DNA of 64,000 nucleotides from Pterois miles (GCA_947000775.1 CAMQGK010000171.1:2741001-2805000); one strand, 5' to 3'. Positions 33,836 to 47,080 are shown, numbered from the stretch's first letter. Notes: generated from the letters alone by a model not told the origin. Numbers and translations are program-made.

Positions 33836-35262
33836 TGTATTAAATTAGAATCGCTGACTGGACCTTTAATGCTGGCATTCTCATTGTACTCTGTGCCGTA
33901 CTATTGTACTCTTACTCTGGAAAGCACTATGTGGTTAAATTTGTCATACTTACAAACATTTTCTGTTATTTTGCTTTTGCAAATCAACATGCTTCATACT
34001 TTATCATCCAAAATGAAATATTTTATTTTATATATATTTGATTTATTTATGTAATCTGAACATAGCTGGCCTATATAAGCGCTGAGTGAACAGTATAGGT
34101 CTTTTACTGTCTGAGCAGTTTCATTAGAACTACTTTCTACCAAAGTCCCAATGAAAACTGTTCTGTCAATGATACAAATTGATACAGATTATGATTATGA
34201 AAATAAATGTTTAAAATGCCAAAGTAAATTAACTTCACTGTATTGGGGCAGTGGCAGGGAGGGGTATCCAAAAACCTGGGGAAAATACAACCAGAACTAA
34301 CACAGCTAAATACCACCAGAACTGGACATGTGTGTGACTGCTGTGATAGCAGCGTTAGCTACAGGCGCAGCATGTGACACATCGTTAACGTTAGCTGTAC
34401 CTGTGCTTCGTCATGTAAAACATATTCTATGTTCATTGTAGTTTGTAGTCTCATTTTGGCTAGGCTAGGTATCGGTTATCAGACACGCTGCTGCAGAATG
34501 TCAGGAAAAATATTTTTTGTACTCAAATGGTGGGATAACTGACCTTCAGTCATCAGCGTACTATACCGTAGGTCAGATATGTCAATGACAATACCTGCTT
34601 TTTGTGATCTGGTATATGAAATCTTTACATTTATCCACTCTGGAGCATTTGCAAAGTGACATATCAGTTTACTAGACGATGATGGGAGGCCAAAATAAAG
34701 AGATGATGCATTTTCAGTGTGAACAAGGAGGACAGTTGTAGAAGTCCACAATTAACTCATCAACTCATCAAATGCAAGCAAAAATCCATATTGGCAAATA
34801 AAATGCACAAGTTCATCTATTTCAAGATATCCCCTTATTTCTGTGAGGTATTATTGCCTGTGTTGTGCCCTGTCTTGCATGGATCTCCTTTATCCTGAAG
34901 CCATTTAATTTTATTTTTGCCTGTAGAATGTCTTGCTGGATGTCAACCTGTCATGTACCAACCCAATCAAAATCAATAAAAGAATATATATATGGCTAAA
35001 TATAAATATAAATATGGCTGTTAATGCTCCAAGACGGCAAATTGGAGACAGCGAACGCAGCACCGTGGCTGCTACAGTAACTCTCCTGATGGTGAACTGT
35101 TGACTCAGTTGCCTGTTGTGCTCATAAGGAGGGTTGGTTTACTTCAGGTATAAATAAAATGCCCAACAACAGGGCAAGAACACTCAAAATTCAACTGCTG
35201 AGACTCTGAGAGCAACAAAAAATATACTGCTATCTCATAATTTTCACGTGGTGTCAGCATAG
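33836..35262. other. Unassigned AT-rich DNA, no gene seen
   Basis: No exon or RNA is seen. Small AT-rich patches lie near 34023-34040 and 34978-35010. Confidence 0.4.
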
Positions 35263-35792
35263 AGCTGCACAATTAATCAAATATTAATCACAATCACTAT
35301 TTTGGCTTCCCACATTTAAATGAACGTGATCGACTGCGATTTTGTTTAACATACTGTAGGTGCTCTGCTCATAGAAAACTCTGCTACATATCAGATCAAG
35401 TGCCTCCTAAACTAACAGTCAGCCACCAGCAATCAAGATGTTTTGGCTTCAGTTTTGGGGAGCTGTCATGCTGCTGCTTGCACACCCTACAGTGGCAGCC
35501 TGTGGAAAAACTTTGACTGCAGCAGCTGCAGTCTTGTATAGAGGAGCGATATACTGCACATTACTTGTTTTGCCCATTTGCTCTCTGTTGTTTGTGTGAC
35601 ACAGAGAACAGCCAAACGAAAAGTCTGATTTGATGCACAGATTTGTAATTTAGTGCACATGGAAGTGAAAGCAGTGCATTGTTTATTTAAATGTCAAAGG
35701 GCAATAAAAATATTTTGTCCCCAAAAATCAAACAATAATCGGGATAAACAATTGTGATTTCAATGTTGATCAAAATATATACTGGTAATCAC
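35263..35792. mobile_element. Probable hAT-like MITE remnant
   Basis: It begins 'agagctgcacaattaatc' and closes with 'caaacaataatcgggataaa' and 'caattgtgatttcaatgttg', matching by eye the fish 'gctgcacgattaatcg' family. The right terminus is degraded and no target duplication is found. Confidence 0.5.
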
Positions 35793-37400
35793 AATTCACT
35801 GTGTCAGTCTATATTATGTTTACTGTGCCATTAACTGGGGTCCGGGAACTGCTGTCCGCTTACCTCCCGGTGAATAAATTCAGTTACTCTTGTAACATAT
35901 GCATTGAACAGTGTCAACAACATACAAATATAGGATTGAAACACATACACAGGAACATTAAATTTGTGCAGAGGTGCCACAAATTATGATATTTTAGAGT
36001 TCTGCTAAATTTCTCATTCGAGGCATTCAGAGGAGTTTTGAACCTAGTTTTATGGCCTGTTGAAAAATAATTTGGCCTGTAATTTGTTTTTTCAGTTTAG
36101 CAGCCATTGGCAGATAGACCAAAAACTTTTTTAGTTTTGGACCCTGGTGCATATTGTGTCCAAGAGGCCACACTGCACAGGCTGTTTGTGTTTGTGTGTG
36201 CTGGGAGGGGGGGCTTGTTGACAGTGGGGAAAAACCCTTTTAGTACGTTCATAAAAGCGGCATTTAGCATTGTCACAACAACTGCTTAGGAAAAGCCAAG
36301 CCTCCATTAAACAAGGGCAATGATGCACTACAAAGTCACAACCCCTCAGCACAGCGGCCCACCATCCAGCCAGCGGCCCCCTCTGCATAACTTACTGCCT
36401 GTGTTGTATACAGTTCCTGGTACACAGCAGCACGAGAGAGTTTTTCTGAGTGATTTCCAGTGTGAAGTTATGGTGTTGATTAGCACAGTGACAGGTGCCA
36501 TGATTAAAATGGCCGATAGTAATAGTGCAGCATTCATGCATTGACAACTTTGCTCTGCATGGCTTTGTGAGTGGTGATGTATGACACCATTAAGGTAACC
36601 TCAGGGCCCTGGAGGACACTTATCTCCCTCGTCACGTCCTTCACACTTCCCATTCTCCCTCCAACAAAAGGACGCCTGCTCCCCAGTCTGCATGCTTATG
36701 AATTGTGTGAGAGTGTGCGTGTGTGTGTGTGTGGAAGTCAGTGTGTGTGAGTGTGATGTCTGTGTATGTGTTCATTGTCCATCTCTGGTAGTGAACATAA
36801 ATACTGGTTTATGTGTATCATGTTTCATTATGTTGGTGTGTATGTTTCGGTTCATACATCTGTGTCAGGTTTAGGCTTTTTGTATATTGCAGTGGAAGCA
36901 ACAATACTGTAATGTGACCTTATACAAAATACTTAAATTGCTTGCTAACACTGAGCACACTAGTTTAGTTTGCTAAGCATTGATTTAAACTTTAACCCCC
37001 CTCCCTTCACTTCTGCATCCACCATTCCTTATTAAAACACATACTACAACAAAATAGTATTAAAAACCTAATGATTTTTGTATGTATGCTGTCTGTACAT
37101 TAAATAGAGTTCTCAGAAAAGACTTAACACTGAAAGTGATGCTTCATGTTTATGTTCATGTTTCTAGCATGGCAGGTAATCTATGGCAAGTCAAAGCATT
37201 AACGCCGTCGAAATGGGGGCTTGTCTGTCTTCTCCTTTTAAGGCCCGACACAAGAAGAGAAATGGAGGTGAGGAAAACAAGCCAACAAGTTTTCAAGAGT
37301 AAAAACACAGAAGGCTCTTCTAATTTTTCATCCTCATCTCATCTGATTACTCCAATACACGGATATTTTCACAACGACATGGCCATCTGGAATAAAGCTA
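35793..37400. other. Unassigned DNA with a TG-rich patch, no gene seen
   Basis: A (GT)n-rich stretch at 36710-36770 explains a Val/Cys-rich frame. Frames at 36107-36544 overlap on both strands without domains. Confidence 0.4.
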
Positions 37401-37780
37401 AGTGGTGAGTGAGAGTGGTGTGAAAATGCCGCCTAGTCTCATGTACGTATCATAACAACGGCTTGTATATCCGCAGTCCTCAGTCTTCAGGTTTCGCTTT
37501 TTGAATGATGAATACAGACTCCTGCGACTGGCTGGTGTGGAGAGTTGTTTCATCTCACACAGGAGCAGAACGTACGTGGTAGTTTGTCGCCGGCTGTAGT
37601 CTGTGCGGTGTGTTCGTGTGGAACTTGTCCACCAAAACAGAGGCGATGTGAGGCGACGCAACAGGCGGTTTTCGGCGCCGCTAGTTCTCTAATGTCGGGT
37701 TGGTGTGTCCCCAGCTCCAGGATCGCGCTTGATAGCAAGCCTCATGTTTATACGCTTTGATTGGTGGTAGTGAATGTGTT
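37401..37780. repeat. Probable interspersed repeat, CpG-containing
   Basis: The sequence 'cgtacgtatcataacaacgg' through 'gtggagagttgtttcatctc' resembles a repeat I associate with other fish genomes. Local CpG density is above its flanks. Three open frames overlap on opposite strands, which argues against coding. The boundaries are approximate. Confidence 0.4.
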
Positions 37781-37997
37781 GGGTATACTTGATGCTGATA
37801 GAAATAACTCAGGTGTACCGTTTCTTCATGCTTACAACATGCACTACTGTATACTATGCCCAAACACATGATGAAGTCTGTGTTTAACAGCATTTGGTGA
37901 AAATCACAACCAATGAGACCAATCCTTTATTATGTACAAAGGGTTCTAGCAAAAAAAATGTAGGGTTGTCCGGCAAAAAGTTGAAACAGGCTCAACT

Positions 37998-38019
37998 ATA
38001 GATAGATAGATAGATAGAT
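37998..38019. repeat. (GATA)5 microsatellite
   Basis: Short perfect tetranucleotide tract. Confidence 0.9.
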
Positions 38020-39705
38020 GTACTTTCCAAAACTGGGAAATCATTGGCCATTGTTTGCTAATCAGATATGTCCAAGGGCACATTTCTGTTTGATGAATTT
38101 GCAATGTGAAAACCATATTTCTCTGTTTACCTTGTGACTGTTGCGACAGAGGATGAAATGATTGTTGCTGTGTAACTGAGACAACCACTTGAGTTGTAAA
38201 ATCCTGTCTCACAGTGAAACAGAGAAGTGTCTCTGGGTTTGTGTTTCATCGTCTTACCAGTACCTGAAACAACATGTCTGTGTATTTTCGGTCTAAATGG
38301 CCAGTAAGAGACACCAGGCAAGTTTCTGTTTTAAACAGCCCAGGTGGAGTCAAAACTGAACCCTGTATTAATTGGAATCATTGTCATAATTAATACACTG
38401 CCTCAAAATGCATCACATGTATTTGTGCTTGCGGTGACGTACAAAACGCACAAAGATAGCTGTAAACACCTCTCCATGCCCATGGGGCCTGTCCGTCGCG
38501 CTGCGCTGGGCAAATGTTTGTGAGAACACCTCTGTAAACACGCACATCCTTGGGGGGGTCAGCCAAGCTGTGGCTGACACCTAACGCACCCCCCCACCAC
38601 CACTGATACTGCAGTCATGTCAACGGAAGTGTAAGGCAATACCCAGTTTTCCTAACAAGTTGAACCCAGCCGGAGGCATCCTGGCATCCCGAGACTCCAA
38701 ACACATGTCCCCTCCCTACGTCAAAAATACACACACCCTTATTTTTGGCGGCATGCAACCCCTTAATTATTTCAGTGGGCTGAATTTGAGACGATTGGGT
38801 TCTTAAGGTTTTGCGGAGGGCACGGAGTCAAGATACTGAGGAACAGCAAGAAAGAAACACCGAAGGCGACGGGATATTTAAGGGAGGGTGGGGAGGGGGT
38901 CGAGTTTTAGAGGATAGACACATACACTCACACTCGCACAAGAACACACTTATGTACAAACTGCTGTCCCTGTCTCTCTTGAGCCCTTCTCTCCTATCTT
39001 CGAGCCACTAGCCCACCACTGCTGATGAGAAAAACAGACACAAGTGCTAAGCTCCCTCTTTCCCTGGGATTGATAACATTTGTAATTGAGGTGCTTACTA
39101 TGGAGTGCCAGCTTCCTCGGCCGTGGACGGTGGTTTCCAGGTTGTCTCAGCGCAGAGTCGGGAGGCGAGGGGGCGATGGGGGGAATTTGAATGTGTTAAG
39201 AGTGTGCGGTGTCCACACGGCCATTAGCAAACAAACTCGGGTGGGGAAAGCTAAGATCAAATTCGGTGCCCTCTAAAGGCCACTTTAGTGGTTTATGCCT
39301 ACACTTCTTTTTTGCGAAAAATCTAAACATAGCAGAGAGAATAAAACACTTGATGAAGGCTGATTAAATACAATGAGTAACAAATTCTCATATTATCAGG
39401 TTTGTCAACACGTGAATGGGGCTATTTGATGCTGTAATAATTAGTTGCTTGTGTCACACTTAATATTTGATTACTAACACCTGTTGTGTGCCTATGAGGA
39501 TGGTTGTGTGGTGAGTGATGTAATGGAACAGCATGAATATAATTAGAGTAATGATGCATTGACATGTAGGTCGGTGCCAGAATGCGGCCGATGAATGCGA
39601 ACCATGTTCGGGGTATCAGGCCTGTATTACAAATTTCTGTTACATGTTTTTGTCCAAATTTAGCCACAGTTAGGTTGTCATGTGTGCCGAACATTTGTTT
39701 TTTAT
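38020..39705. other. Unassigned DNA, no gene seen
   Basis: A purine-rich patch lies at 38865-38900, and small C/G homopolymers (GGGGGGG near 38550, CCCCCCC near 38590) flank a short inverted pair. No exon or RNA is supported. Confidence 0.4.
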
Positions 39706-40573
39706 TAGGGGTGGGGAGAAAAATCAATTCACCTACGTATCACAATTTTTTTTTTCTTTGATTTTGAAATTAATGCTTTAATGCCTGCATCCGGACATTT
39801 TAAATCGTTTTAAATAAAGTGATAAACACTACACGTACAGTAAAATATGGAAACACATGGTTTCACACATTGGAGGACAAGAAGAGCTAAACATCATAGC
39901 TAAAGCTACATGATAACTCTATCATGAACAGGAAACATTATCGTATTCTGGTAACGTGCGGTCAAGCCAGCTGCCACTTTCATTTCTGTGGTCAAATCAG
40001 CCGACGCTATAACTGTAGAGCACCCACATACTGACATTTATGTTAGATGCATTAAAACGGAGATGATCATGGATGTATAAAGACAACAGAGCTGATGAGG
40101 AGAGATATCGATGGACTTGGAAAAGGTAGCAGAAGTGTACATGTGTGACTACGTCCAGTTTTCAAAATAAGGTGTTAACAATATACAGTATATACAAAAC
40201 ACATATATGGAAATAAGATTGATTAGATTATATTCAGGAGAAGTATAAAACACTACATGTCCCCTAAAAATTGAAAAGAAAATAACACTAAATTGTGAAG
40301 GAAATGTCTTTATTCTTTGAATTTGGGTTGCTGGAAAAAATAATAATGATAAAAAAAATGTCCAAAATGACTTCAGGACATCTCTGACTACATACATGCT
40401 GAAAATCAAATATTTTTACTGTATTAATTCAGATATTTTCCTAAGTAAAAGTACTTGATGATTCAACCTTTTCCCATGGTCTAGTGTTAAATAAGTTAAC
40501 AAAAATGGCAATAAATTGTAATCAATCACAATACTTGTAAAATCACAATACATATCAAATCAGGAGAGGCCTA
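39706..40573. mobile_element. hAT-like long MITE, copy A
   Basis: It starts TAGGGGTGGGGAGAAAAATC and ends 'caatacatatcaaatcagg..cta'. Long blocks are shared in the same order with 49467-50330 ('tttcaaaataaggtgt', 'ataagattgatt.gatta', 'tctttattctttga', 'gggttgctgga', 'cccatggtctagtgtt'). Relative to copy B it carries about 200 bp extra at 39955-40155. No target duplication is seen and no protein frame survives. Confidence 0.65.
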
Positions 40574-41603
40574 TAATATATAATTCATCATGTGATTTAA
40601 TTTATCTTAAGGACTTGCTGACAAGCAACCATCTCCATGGGCCAAATTAAAACCCATATAATATTAGTTCATGTAGCACACAGGACCATCAAGACACCTT
40701 TCTTTTATTAAATGATTATGTTTATCAAAGAAAATAGGTATTACGTCTCAACAAGTCCCTCCCGGTCTAATAAACATTGTGCAGAACTTATCAGTGCTAG
40801 AGGTGCTGATCAATAGAGATTGAATGAGAGTAATAGCTTTCACCTTAAAACACACATATTCCAATTAAGCCCAGTTTTCAAACAGACACTTGACATTTTG
40901 AGAGCGACTGCTGGGTGCATCAGTGGTTAAATATAAACATCCAAACTGAATGACTGATTATTTGAGACACCTTTTAGAGTGGAGACAGAAATAAGAGCTC
41001 TGGATGAAAAAAAGAGAACAGATAAATGATATCCATCTGGTTTCATCTTTGGAAAGGCCAAGTTTCCGTCTCACTACATTTGTGCTTCGCGCAGTATTAA
41101 AGTTAAAAAGTTGTTGTACAAATGACCTACAGAGATCGAGGCTCACAAATGGCAAGTCTAAAAGGAACAACTCCGATAAATCACGGAGCGAAATTTGAGT
41201 CCGTGGCTGTTGTGGGAGATTTATCGGCAGCTGTATTTTTCTAGTGTCAACTGATGTTCCATAAGACTTAGCCAGCGTCTTACATTGCCTCTACTCATGC
41301 TCCCTCCCCACCAACACATACCATAACACACACACGCACACACACACTGCTCCCATCACACACACCAGACAGGCACGTACACACTTACACCTCTCCACTC
41401 CATCAACAGCGGCCCAGCATTTAAATTTGAGAGCTATTCCTGTGAGACTGTTAAACACGACAGATTGAGATGAGTGGCAAACCTCTAGTGCTAGCATTAG
41501 CCCACTTATCTTATTAGTGGGGCAGCTCTAACACATTTGATACCCCCTCGGCTACTGCTGCTGCTGGCCTCAGGGAACCCGCACTGGCTTCAAAGACCAG
41601 ATC
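40574..41603. other. Unassigned DNA, no gene seen
   Basis: A CA-rich patch lies at 41326-41350. Nothing else is recognised. Confidence 0.4.
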
Positions 41604-41722
41604 TGGCGTCCTGGTGGCTCAGCATGCTGAGACGCATACCACAACGTTGTCGGTTTGAATTCAGTCCGCGGCAGTTGCTCTACGTCTTACTGTCATTCTG
41701 GCTTTCAAATGACCAGTCAATG
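41604..41722 (+). mobile_element. tRNA-derived SINE fragment
   Basis: The head resembles a tRNA gene: A-box-like TGGCTCAGCATG (41615-41626) and B-box-like GGTTTGAATTC (41652-41662), about 25 bp apart as in pol III promoters, followed by 'cgcggcagttgct..acgtct'. It is degraded and lacks a clear tail or target duplication. It is a different family from the 62197-type SINE. Confidence 0.55.
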
Positions 41723-41945
41723 TAAAGTATTTGATGAACAAGTTCTCAAGTAGTTTTAATAGATTAGAGTAAATAAAAAAAAAATACAAGTACTTTAAAT
41801 GCGAGATATTATTTCATCCGAGTTCATGTGACATCTATTTGGATGGCAGTAGGTGCTTACGTCTTGTTTTAAAATATAACCTAAAAGAACTTAACGGGGG
41901 ACTTTGCTTGTTTGAATGCTGACAATTAGAAAATGATGTTTTATT

Positions 41946-42225
41946 TTTTGCAATCAAATTAAGTTTATTGGTTAGTTGCCAACTATTCTATTAATCACAG
42001 ACTATTTAGATAATCCATTAATCAGTTTGAGTAATTTTTGTGACAGTAAACTGAATATCTTAGAGCTGAGTACAAAATAAGACATTTTAGGATGTCATCC
42101 TGGGCTTTGGGCAACACTGATTGACATTTTTCACCATTTTCTGACATTTTATAGACCAAACAATGGAGCGATTAATCAAGAAAATAATTAAAAGATTAAT
42201 CAAGCAAAATCTTTCATTCTCGCTC
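41946..42225 (-). repeat. Interspersed repeat, copy in minus orientation
   Basis: The reverse complement matches 57473-57780 ('tataaaatgtcagaaaatgg', 'tgaaaaatgt', 'aaagcccaagatgatgt'-like, 'gatattcagtttactgtca'). The ends contain 'attaatc'-type words, suggesting a DNA-transposon-derived MITE. Confidence 0.65.
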
Positions 42226-43371
42226 AGGCTTACTTGATTATTTCTCAGCCTGGAAAATGATAATTACCATTTGAAATACTAATTTCTTAACGCTTTACAA
42301 CTGCTTTATTCCACTGCACTGGCTTGTGCAATGCCCGAATAAGTACATATTGGGATTGCATTAGTTCTTAATCAATACAGAGCTTATTATATTACAAAAA
42401 CAACTGAACACTACAATAAAGGACCTGCTCGCTAAGCATGTTGCAGTAATTCCTGATAAGATAATAGACAGATGAGGACACAAGATAGTCTTATAATATG
42501 TTTCTATAATATGTTTAATATGTCATTGAGAATATGCAGGGCTGCAAAGGAGGCTTCAACCTTTCACTGGTATCTTTTTCACAGTGAAGCCTCCTGCTGC
42601 AAACATCTTAAACTCATTGACAGTCAGCGTTTCTTAAACTATGGCCGGTGACCTCAGGATGGGCCACAGGCCTATTTCTAGACAACTTGTTTTTCACGAG
42701 TGTGGGTTGCAGGGTTAAAGCTCTTTTTTTTCAAGTTGGGTGGTAAAATATTTACAACTTTATTTAACCAAGAAGGGGCCTTAACTGACATTAAAACAAT
42801 GTGATTTACAGGACAATCCTGCCAATAGCAACATTATTTAAAACATATAACATTTAGCCTACAAAATCTCAAAAAGTAGTGACCTGTAATTTCAAGTCAC
42901 CAAAATGACGTCTTCAAAATGCTGTTTTTGACCAACGAACACTCCAAAACCCAAATATACTTAACTGACCATCATGTAACATCGTCATGTTTTGTTTTTA
43001 TATATTAGATAAAATGCTGTCAAAATAGTCTGTACACTACAAAATACGTAGGGCTTATATATAACATATAGTTAGCTTTCCTTCCACTGCACTACTGTGA
43101 CAATATTAGGAATGACATTTTCAAATGGTGTGTGTCTCTCTTTGAGGTGACGCGCTTCGCTAGATCGGTGTGATTGACAGGTGAGTTCTGTAGTGGTAAT
43201 GATACGGTGTAAAAGAGTCTCTGTGTGTTACTGTAAGTAGCAACACATAAGTCTAACCTTTAGCTGCTTACTGAAAACCGAGCTGAGGAGAGCTGCTTTG
43301 ATGATTTGAACCCCTCATGCTTATGCATGGAGAATACACACAAACACACACAGCTGCAGCCCCGGCAGAGC
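42226..43371. other. Unassigned DNA, no gene seen
   Basis: A stretch near 42620-42800 ('gtttcttaaactatgg', 'ctttatttaaccaagaag') may be old repeat. No exon or RNA. Confidence 0.35.
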
Positions 43372-43372
43372 C

Positions 43373-43401
<29 letters not shown>
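43372..43401. repeat. (CA)15 microsatellite
   Basis: Perfect CA tract after a GC-rich 'gcagccccggcagagccc'. Confidence 0.95.
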
Positions 43402-43403
<2 letters not shown>

Positions 43404-43584
43404 AAAGGCAGGCAAATACTTATTTTGCAAACCTGGTGTAAAGTATACCACACCTTGACTGCTGTCTTCCCTGCTAAGCCTCATGGGTAACAGGAAACAG
43501 CCTGTGATCTTTCTCAGATCCCTTCATGTTGGTACTTTGGGTGACAGGTGAAGGATAGTCTTGTTTTACCTTTCTTCAATTCAG

Positions 43585-43596
43585 CTCTCTCTCTCT

Positions 43597-43669
<73 letters not shown>
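43585..43669. repeat. Compound (CT)n-(CA)35 microsatellite
   Basis: (CT)6-7 at 43585-43597, then about 70 bp of uninterrupted CA. It produces a poly-Thr/His frame of 176 codons (43548-44078), which is an artefact. Confidence 0.97.
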
Positions 43670-43670
<1 letters not shown>

Positions 43671-43861
43671 CATAGTTACACAATCCTCCCCATCAGCACC
43701 CCTGGTGTAGAAATCGCTTACCAAGACTCTTTGCTATTCTTGAAGGAGGCGTGTGAACATGTTGGGTGGGCAGACAGGCACTTCACTGCTCACCTGCCTT
43801 TCTTTAGCACACTCTTTCTTTCTCACACTTTCTTCTCACCCCGGTCACCCTCTCTCTCAAC

Positions 43862-43862
<1 letters not shown>

Positions 43863-43898
<36 letters not shown>
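43863..43898. repeat. (AC)18 microsatellite
   Basis: Perfect tract. Confidence 0.95.
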
Positions 43899-43902
<4 letters not shown>

Positions 43903-44013
43903 TTGTCACCATAAAACAGGTTGTGTTGTCAAGTTGGCTGTCACCATGCTTGTTCCTCCATGCCATATATGAGCTCTCTCAGCTGTTCCTTGCAGTTGAA
44001 CCACAATTAACCC

Positions 44014-44065
44014 CCCACACACATGCACACACACACAGACACACACACAGACACACATGCACAGA
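44014..44065. repeat. Interrupted CA-rich tract
   Basis: (CA)n blocks alternating with GACACA and TGCACA. Fourth CA tract within 700 bp. Confidence 0.85.
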
Positions 44066-44699
44066 CAACTACACATAGTTTGCACTTTCTGTCTCGCTCT
44101 TTCTCACTGCTGCCCTTTCACTATCGGCTGGGACTGCAACCCAATCCGTGCAGCAGGACAGTGATTCACTCCGTCTGTCAGTGTGCAAGTGTCACTAAGT
44201 GTAAGTGAGTTTACAGCATTACTTCTGTGTGTGCTGTGACGCATGCATGCATATAACTGCATACTCTCGTCCCTTATCTTGCAACATTTTAACTTGTTAC
44301 TCTTGTAGTGAACAGTGATTTACAATATGAATGTGTTTTTATTAGTTTCTACCGCAATGCCCAGTTTAAATGCCAAAGTCATAAACCAAGAATAAACTAA
44401 AGGAGAGGTTTGTCATCATAAATCAAAAGATGAGACTGAAGCTGGTGGTATGCAAGTAATTTGACATCTAAATGAGAAAAACAGGCTTATAGGGAAACAA
44501 AACTAGAATTTGTCATATTTGTCATATCTTCTGTTTCATTGCTATATCATCTTTCCCTCTCAAAGTTAAAGTCAATGTAAAAAACAAACTGAAGTACTTA
44601 AATTAAAAGCATCTTTAAGTTGGAAATATAATATCTGATTGTGCCTCTGTCAGGAGGTATGCTATTATACTCTATAAAATGAAGCACTATTCTTCTAAG
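44066..44699. other. Unassigned DNA
   Basis: Nothing recognised. Confidence 0.4.
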
Positions 44700-45160
44700 T
44701 TACTCCCCTGATCTATGCCTTGGACGTAGCCAAAATTCTGAAAACGTGACAGTACTTGTTTTTCTCCAATGCTGTAGGTATCTCTAGACTTACGGCGCCT
44801 TGGCGTCCCAGGGATGGTCGAGAATGTGTTTGGGTAAACTCACTATGGACTTGATTTCTTAAAAACAATCACTGTAGTCTGGATGGAAATCAACCTCTCG
44901 TGTGCATAACTTGATGCGTCCAACAAGAGAACCCAGTATGTCACCGTAGGAGCTCCCTCCCTGCCATGCAGCGATCTGTCCCCTATACTGGAATCCTGCA
45001 GCAGCACGTTGGGCTTCCTCACTGGAGTCCCACGGTGGGTTCAGCGAGGTCGAGAGGCCAGATAATGCTAAATTGCGAACAACAAATCCATGTTGAAATT
45101 GGCAGGACATGTGCTAGCTAACATTACGGTGCAGTTAACAGCTAAAGTTAACTCTTTTAC
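44700..45160. repeat. Possible interspersed repeat or decayed gene fragment
   Basis: Higher GC than its flanks. The minus frame of 83 codons (44859-45110) begins at Met and is rich in Trp, Cys and Gly, with no domain I recognise. The end 'ctagctaacattacgg' resembles repeat-associated sequence in fish. No splice sites or partner exon are seen. Confidence 0.3.
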
Positions 45161-45477
45161 TGAAAATTTCAACATGGGAGGTGCCATTGATTTACCTTGT
45201 GATGCATTCATGCTCTATTCAAATTGCTCATTTCACCTAACATATTAGGCGAAGGTAACTTACAACATAATGGTGTTCAAATGTAATCTAAAGTGTGGTT
45301 TTTGGTGAGAAATTTTATGATTATAGTTGTTTTTTCACAGCAATATAAATAAGAGATTATTAATAGAGAGAGAATTATGACCTGTTTAACTTCCAAACAA
45401 AAACAGTATGCAAACGGTTTTAAAGGACTGTATGTTATATGGGATTCATTGTTTTGCTTTTGTTATTTTACCATTTA

Positions 45478-45556
45478 TCAAACTGGTATCAAGAACTGTG
45501 GCGTTTCACTGGAATTGCTATCGACTACTAAATTTCTGTTATCGGGACATCCCTAC
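45478..45556 (-). mobile_element. DNA-transposon terminus fragment
   Basis: The reverse complement begins GTAGGGATGTCCCGATAACA, a hAT-type end common in fish, followed by 'agtcgatagcaattccagtg'. A similar end in the opposite sense (AGGGATGTCACATACCAA) lies at 45893-45910. Confidence 0.45.
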
Positions 45557-45892
45557 ACTGGACATCACGTATCATCATTTGTAGCCTCAGTAATAGCACG
45601 TCTCATCTTAAAATGTCCTGGTAACAGATGCCAACAAACAGAAGAAAAAAAAAGCCTGAAGAAGAAAAAGAAAGACTCAGCTCTTGTGTCCAGCTGGCTA
45701 TAAAACTTTAAATCCACATAGCAGTAAATCAGTGGCAAGAAGAAACAGTTGGTCTTTTTCAGGAGTTCAGCAACTTATCTATTGGACACAAGCACTTACA
45801 CAGAAACATCCAGTCCTCTCGGATGCAACAGATGACTTTAAAATAATGTTTTCGTCTGCTGATGTTTTAAGATGAAGAGTTTGTCATGAATC

Positions 45893-46000
45893 AGGGATGT
45901 CACATACCAATAATAGCCTCATTGTAGGTTTTGGTTATTTGATTGAGGACTTCTGCCAGTGGTTGAAGTTCGGGTCTCAGACTGGCCGAGCTGTGGGTGC
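45893..46000 (+). mobile_element. Possible DNA-transposon terminus fragment
   Basis: It shares AGGGATGTC with the inverted end at 45548-45556. The two ends face away from each other, so they are not the two ends of one element spanning between them. The right limit is arbitrary. Confidence 0.3.
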
Positions 46001-46879
46001 AGCAGCTGACTAATGCAGACTTCGCCATCAGCTATAATTTCATTAGAGAAGGTGTTAATGGTTTGAAATGGGGGCCATCGCTGTTAGAATAAATCTTGTC
46101 AACATTAATACAAACCTTGAAAGCATTACACATCCAGGACAAATCGTTCCCACACGAGTCTCTGAAACATATTTGTGTCCAAATATTCTGTCTGTCTGCT
46201 AAAACAAACACTAAAGTATATATGTTTTTTGCATTTAAAAATAAAGGCTCATCCATGATGACTTCAACAGTTCATTCAGTGTATTATATCTGAGCAAACT
46301 GTTTGTGTGGGCTTCACAGAGTCTAAATGGACAATTTAGGAAACTTGCAATACATGCCTGTGCCTTAAATTAAGCATTAAACATTTCACCAGGATGCAAA
46401 CACTATTGCCGATCCATGACTTTGTGAGTTGAGTATATTGACATTTTGTGTATGCACTTGAAGTAAATGATGTCGGCGCAGAAGTTGCTGGTGCCAGTGA
46501 AAGCTTTATGCGTTAAATGGGCAGTGATGAGCGTATTTGTCAACACATGCAGTCTCCTACCGCTGTGAACAGCAACACTTCATGGCACAGCCAGAGTTCC
46601 GTCTAACTAAGCACAATACAGTCGTGGAAAGCATTAAAATCCCCCCAACTCACTCCATCACCATTTCCAAAGTGATCTGATGGAGATATTACCTAAATGG
46701 CTGGCAAGCTGTGGGCTGCTAACTAAATGCTAATATGTGTCAGAGCCTGGGTGAGGATTTATGGCTCACCATCTGCTCACCAGCATACAGTACAATGTTA
46801 GCTTACAATGTTAGCTTTGATCAAGACCTCCCTGTTCATTCCTCCCAATCACTCATCTGGGTGGGAATTAGCACCAAGT

Positions 46880-47080
46880 TCTTTCTCTGTTAACCTAATC
46901 ATGTTCTCTGCTGCACAGCGCTCATTTGAATAGTAATTATTTTGCATTCTGGGGCCTGAATATTTGTTTTTTAAAGCATACGTGACAGCGCAATTAAAAA
47001 CAATGTTGTTTTCAGATTCATAACATGATTAGGGGGCTTGCAAATGAATAGTCATTAAAACAGTGAGGCCCTACTTTCGT
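46880..47080. promoter_or_regulatory. Candidate regulatory block
   Basis: Dense words in repeat-free DNA: TAGTAATTATTTTGCAT (46932-46948), GCAATTAAAAACAATG (46990-47005; ACAAT is Sox-like) and AATGAATAGTCATTAAAAC (47044-47062). Confidence 0.28.

Noticed and set aside
41604..41680. Second tRNA-like sequence
   Set aside because: Degraded SINE head without a complete cloverleaf.
43548..44078. Longest open frame in the window, 176 codons, His/Thr-rich
   Set aside because: It is translated (CA)n microsatellite with chance open sequence between tracts; no domain or exon signals.
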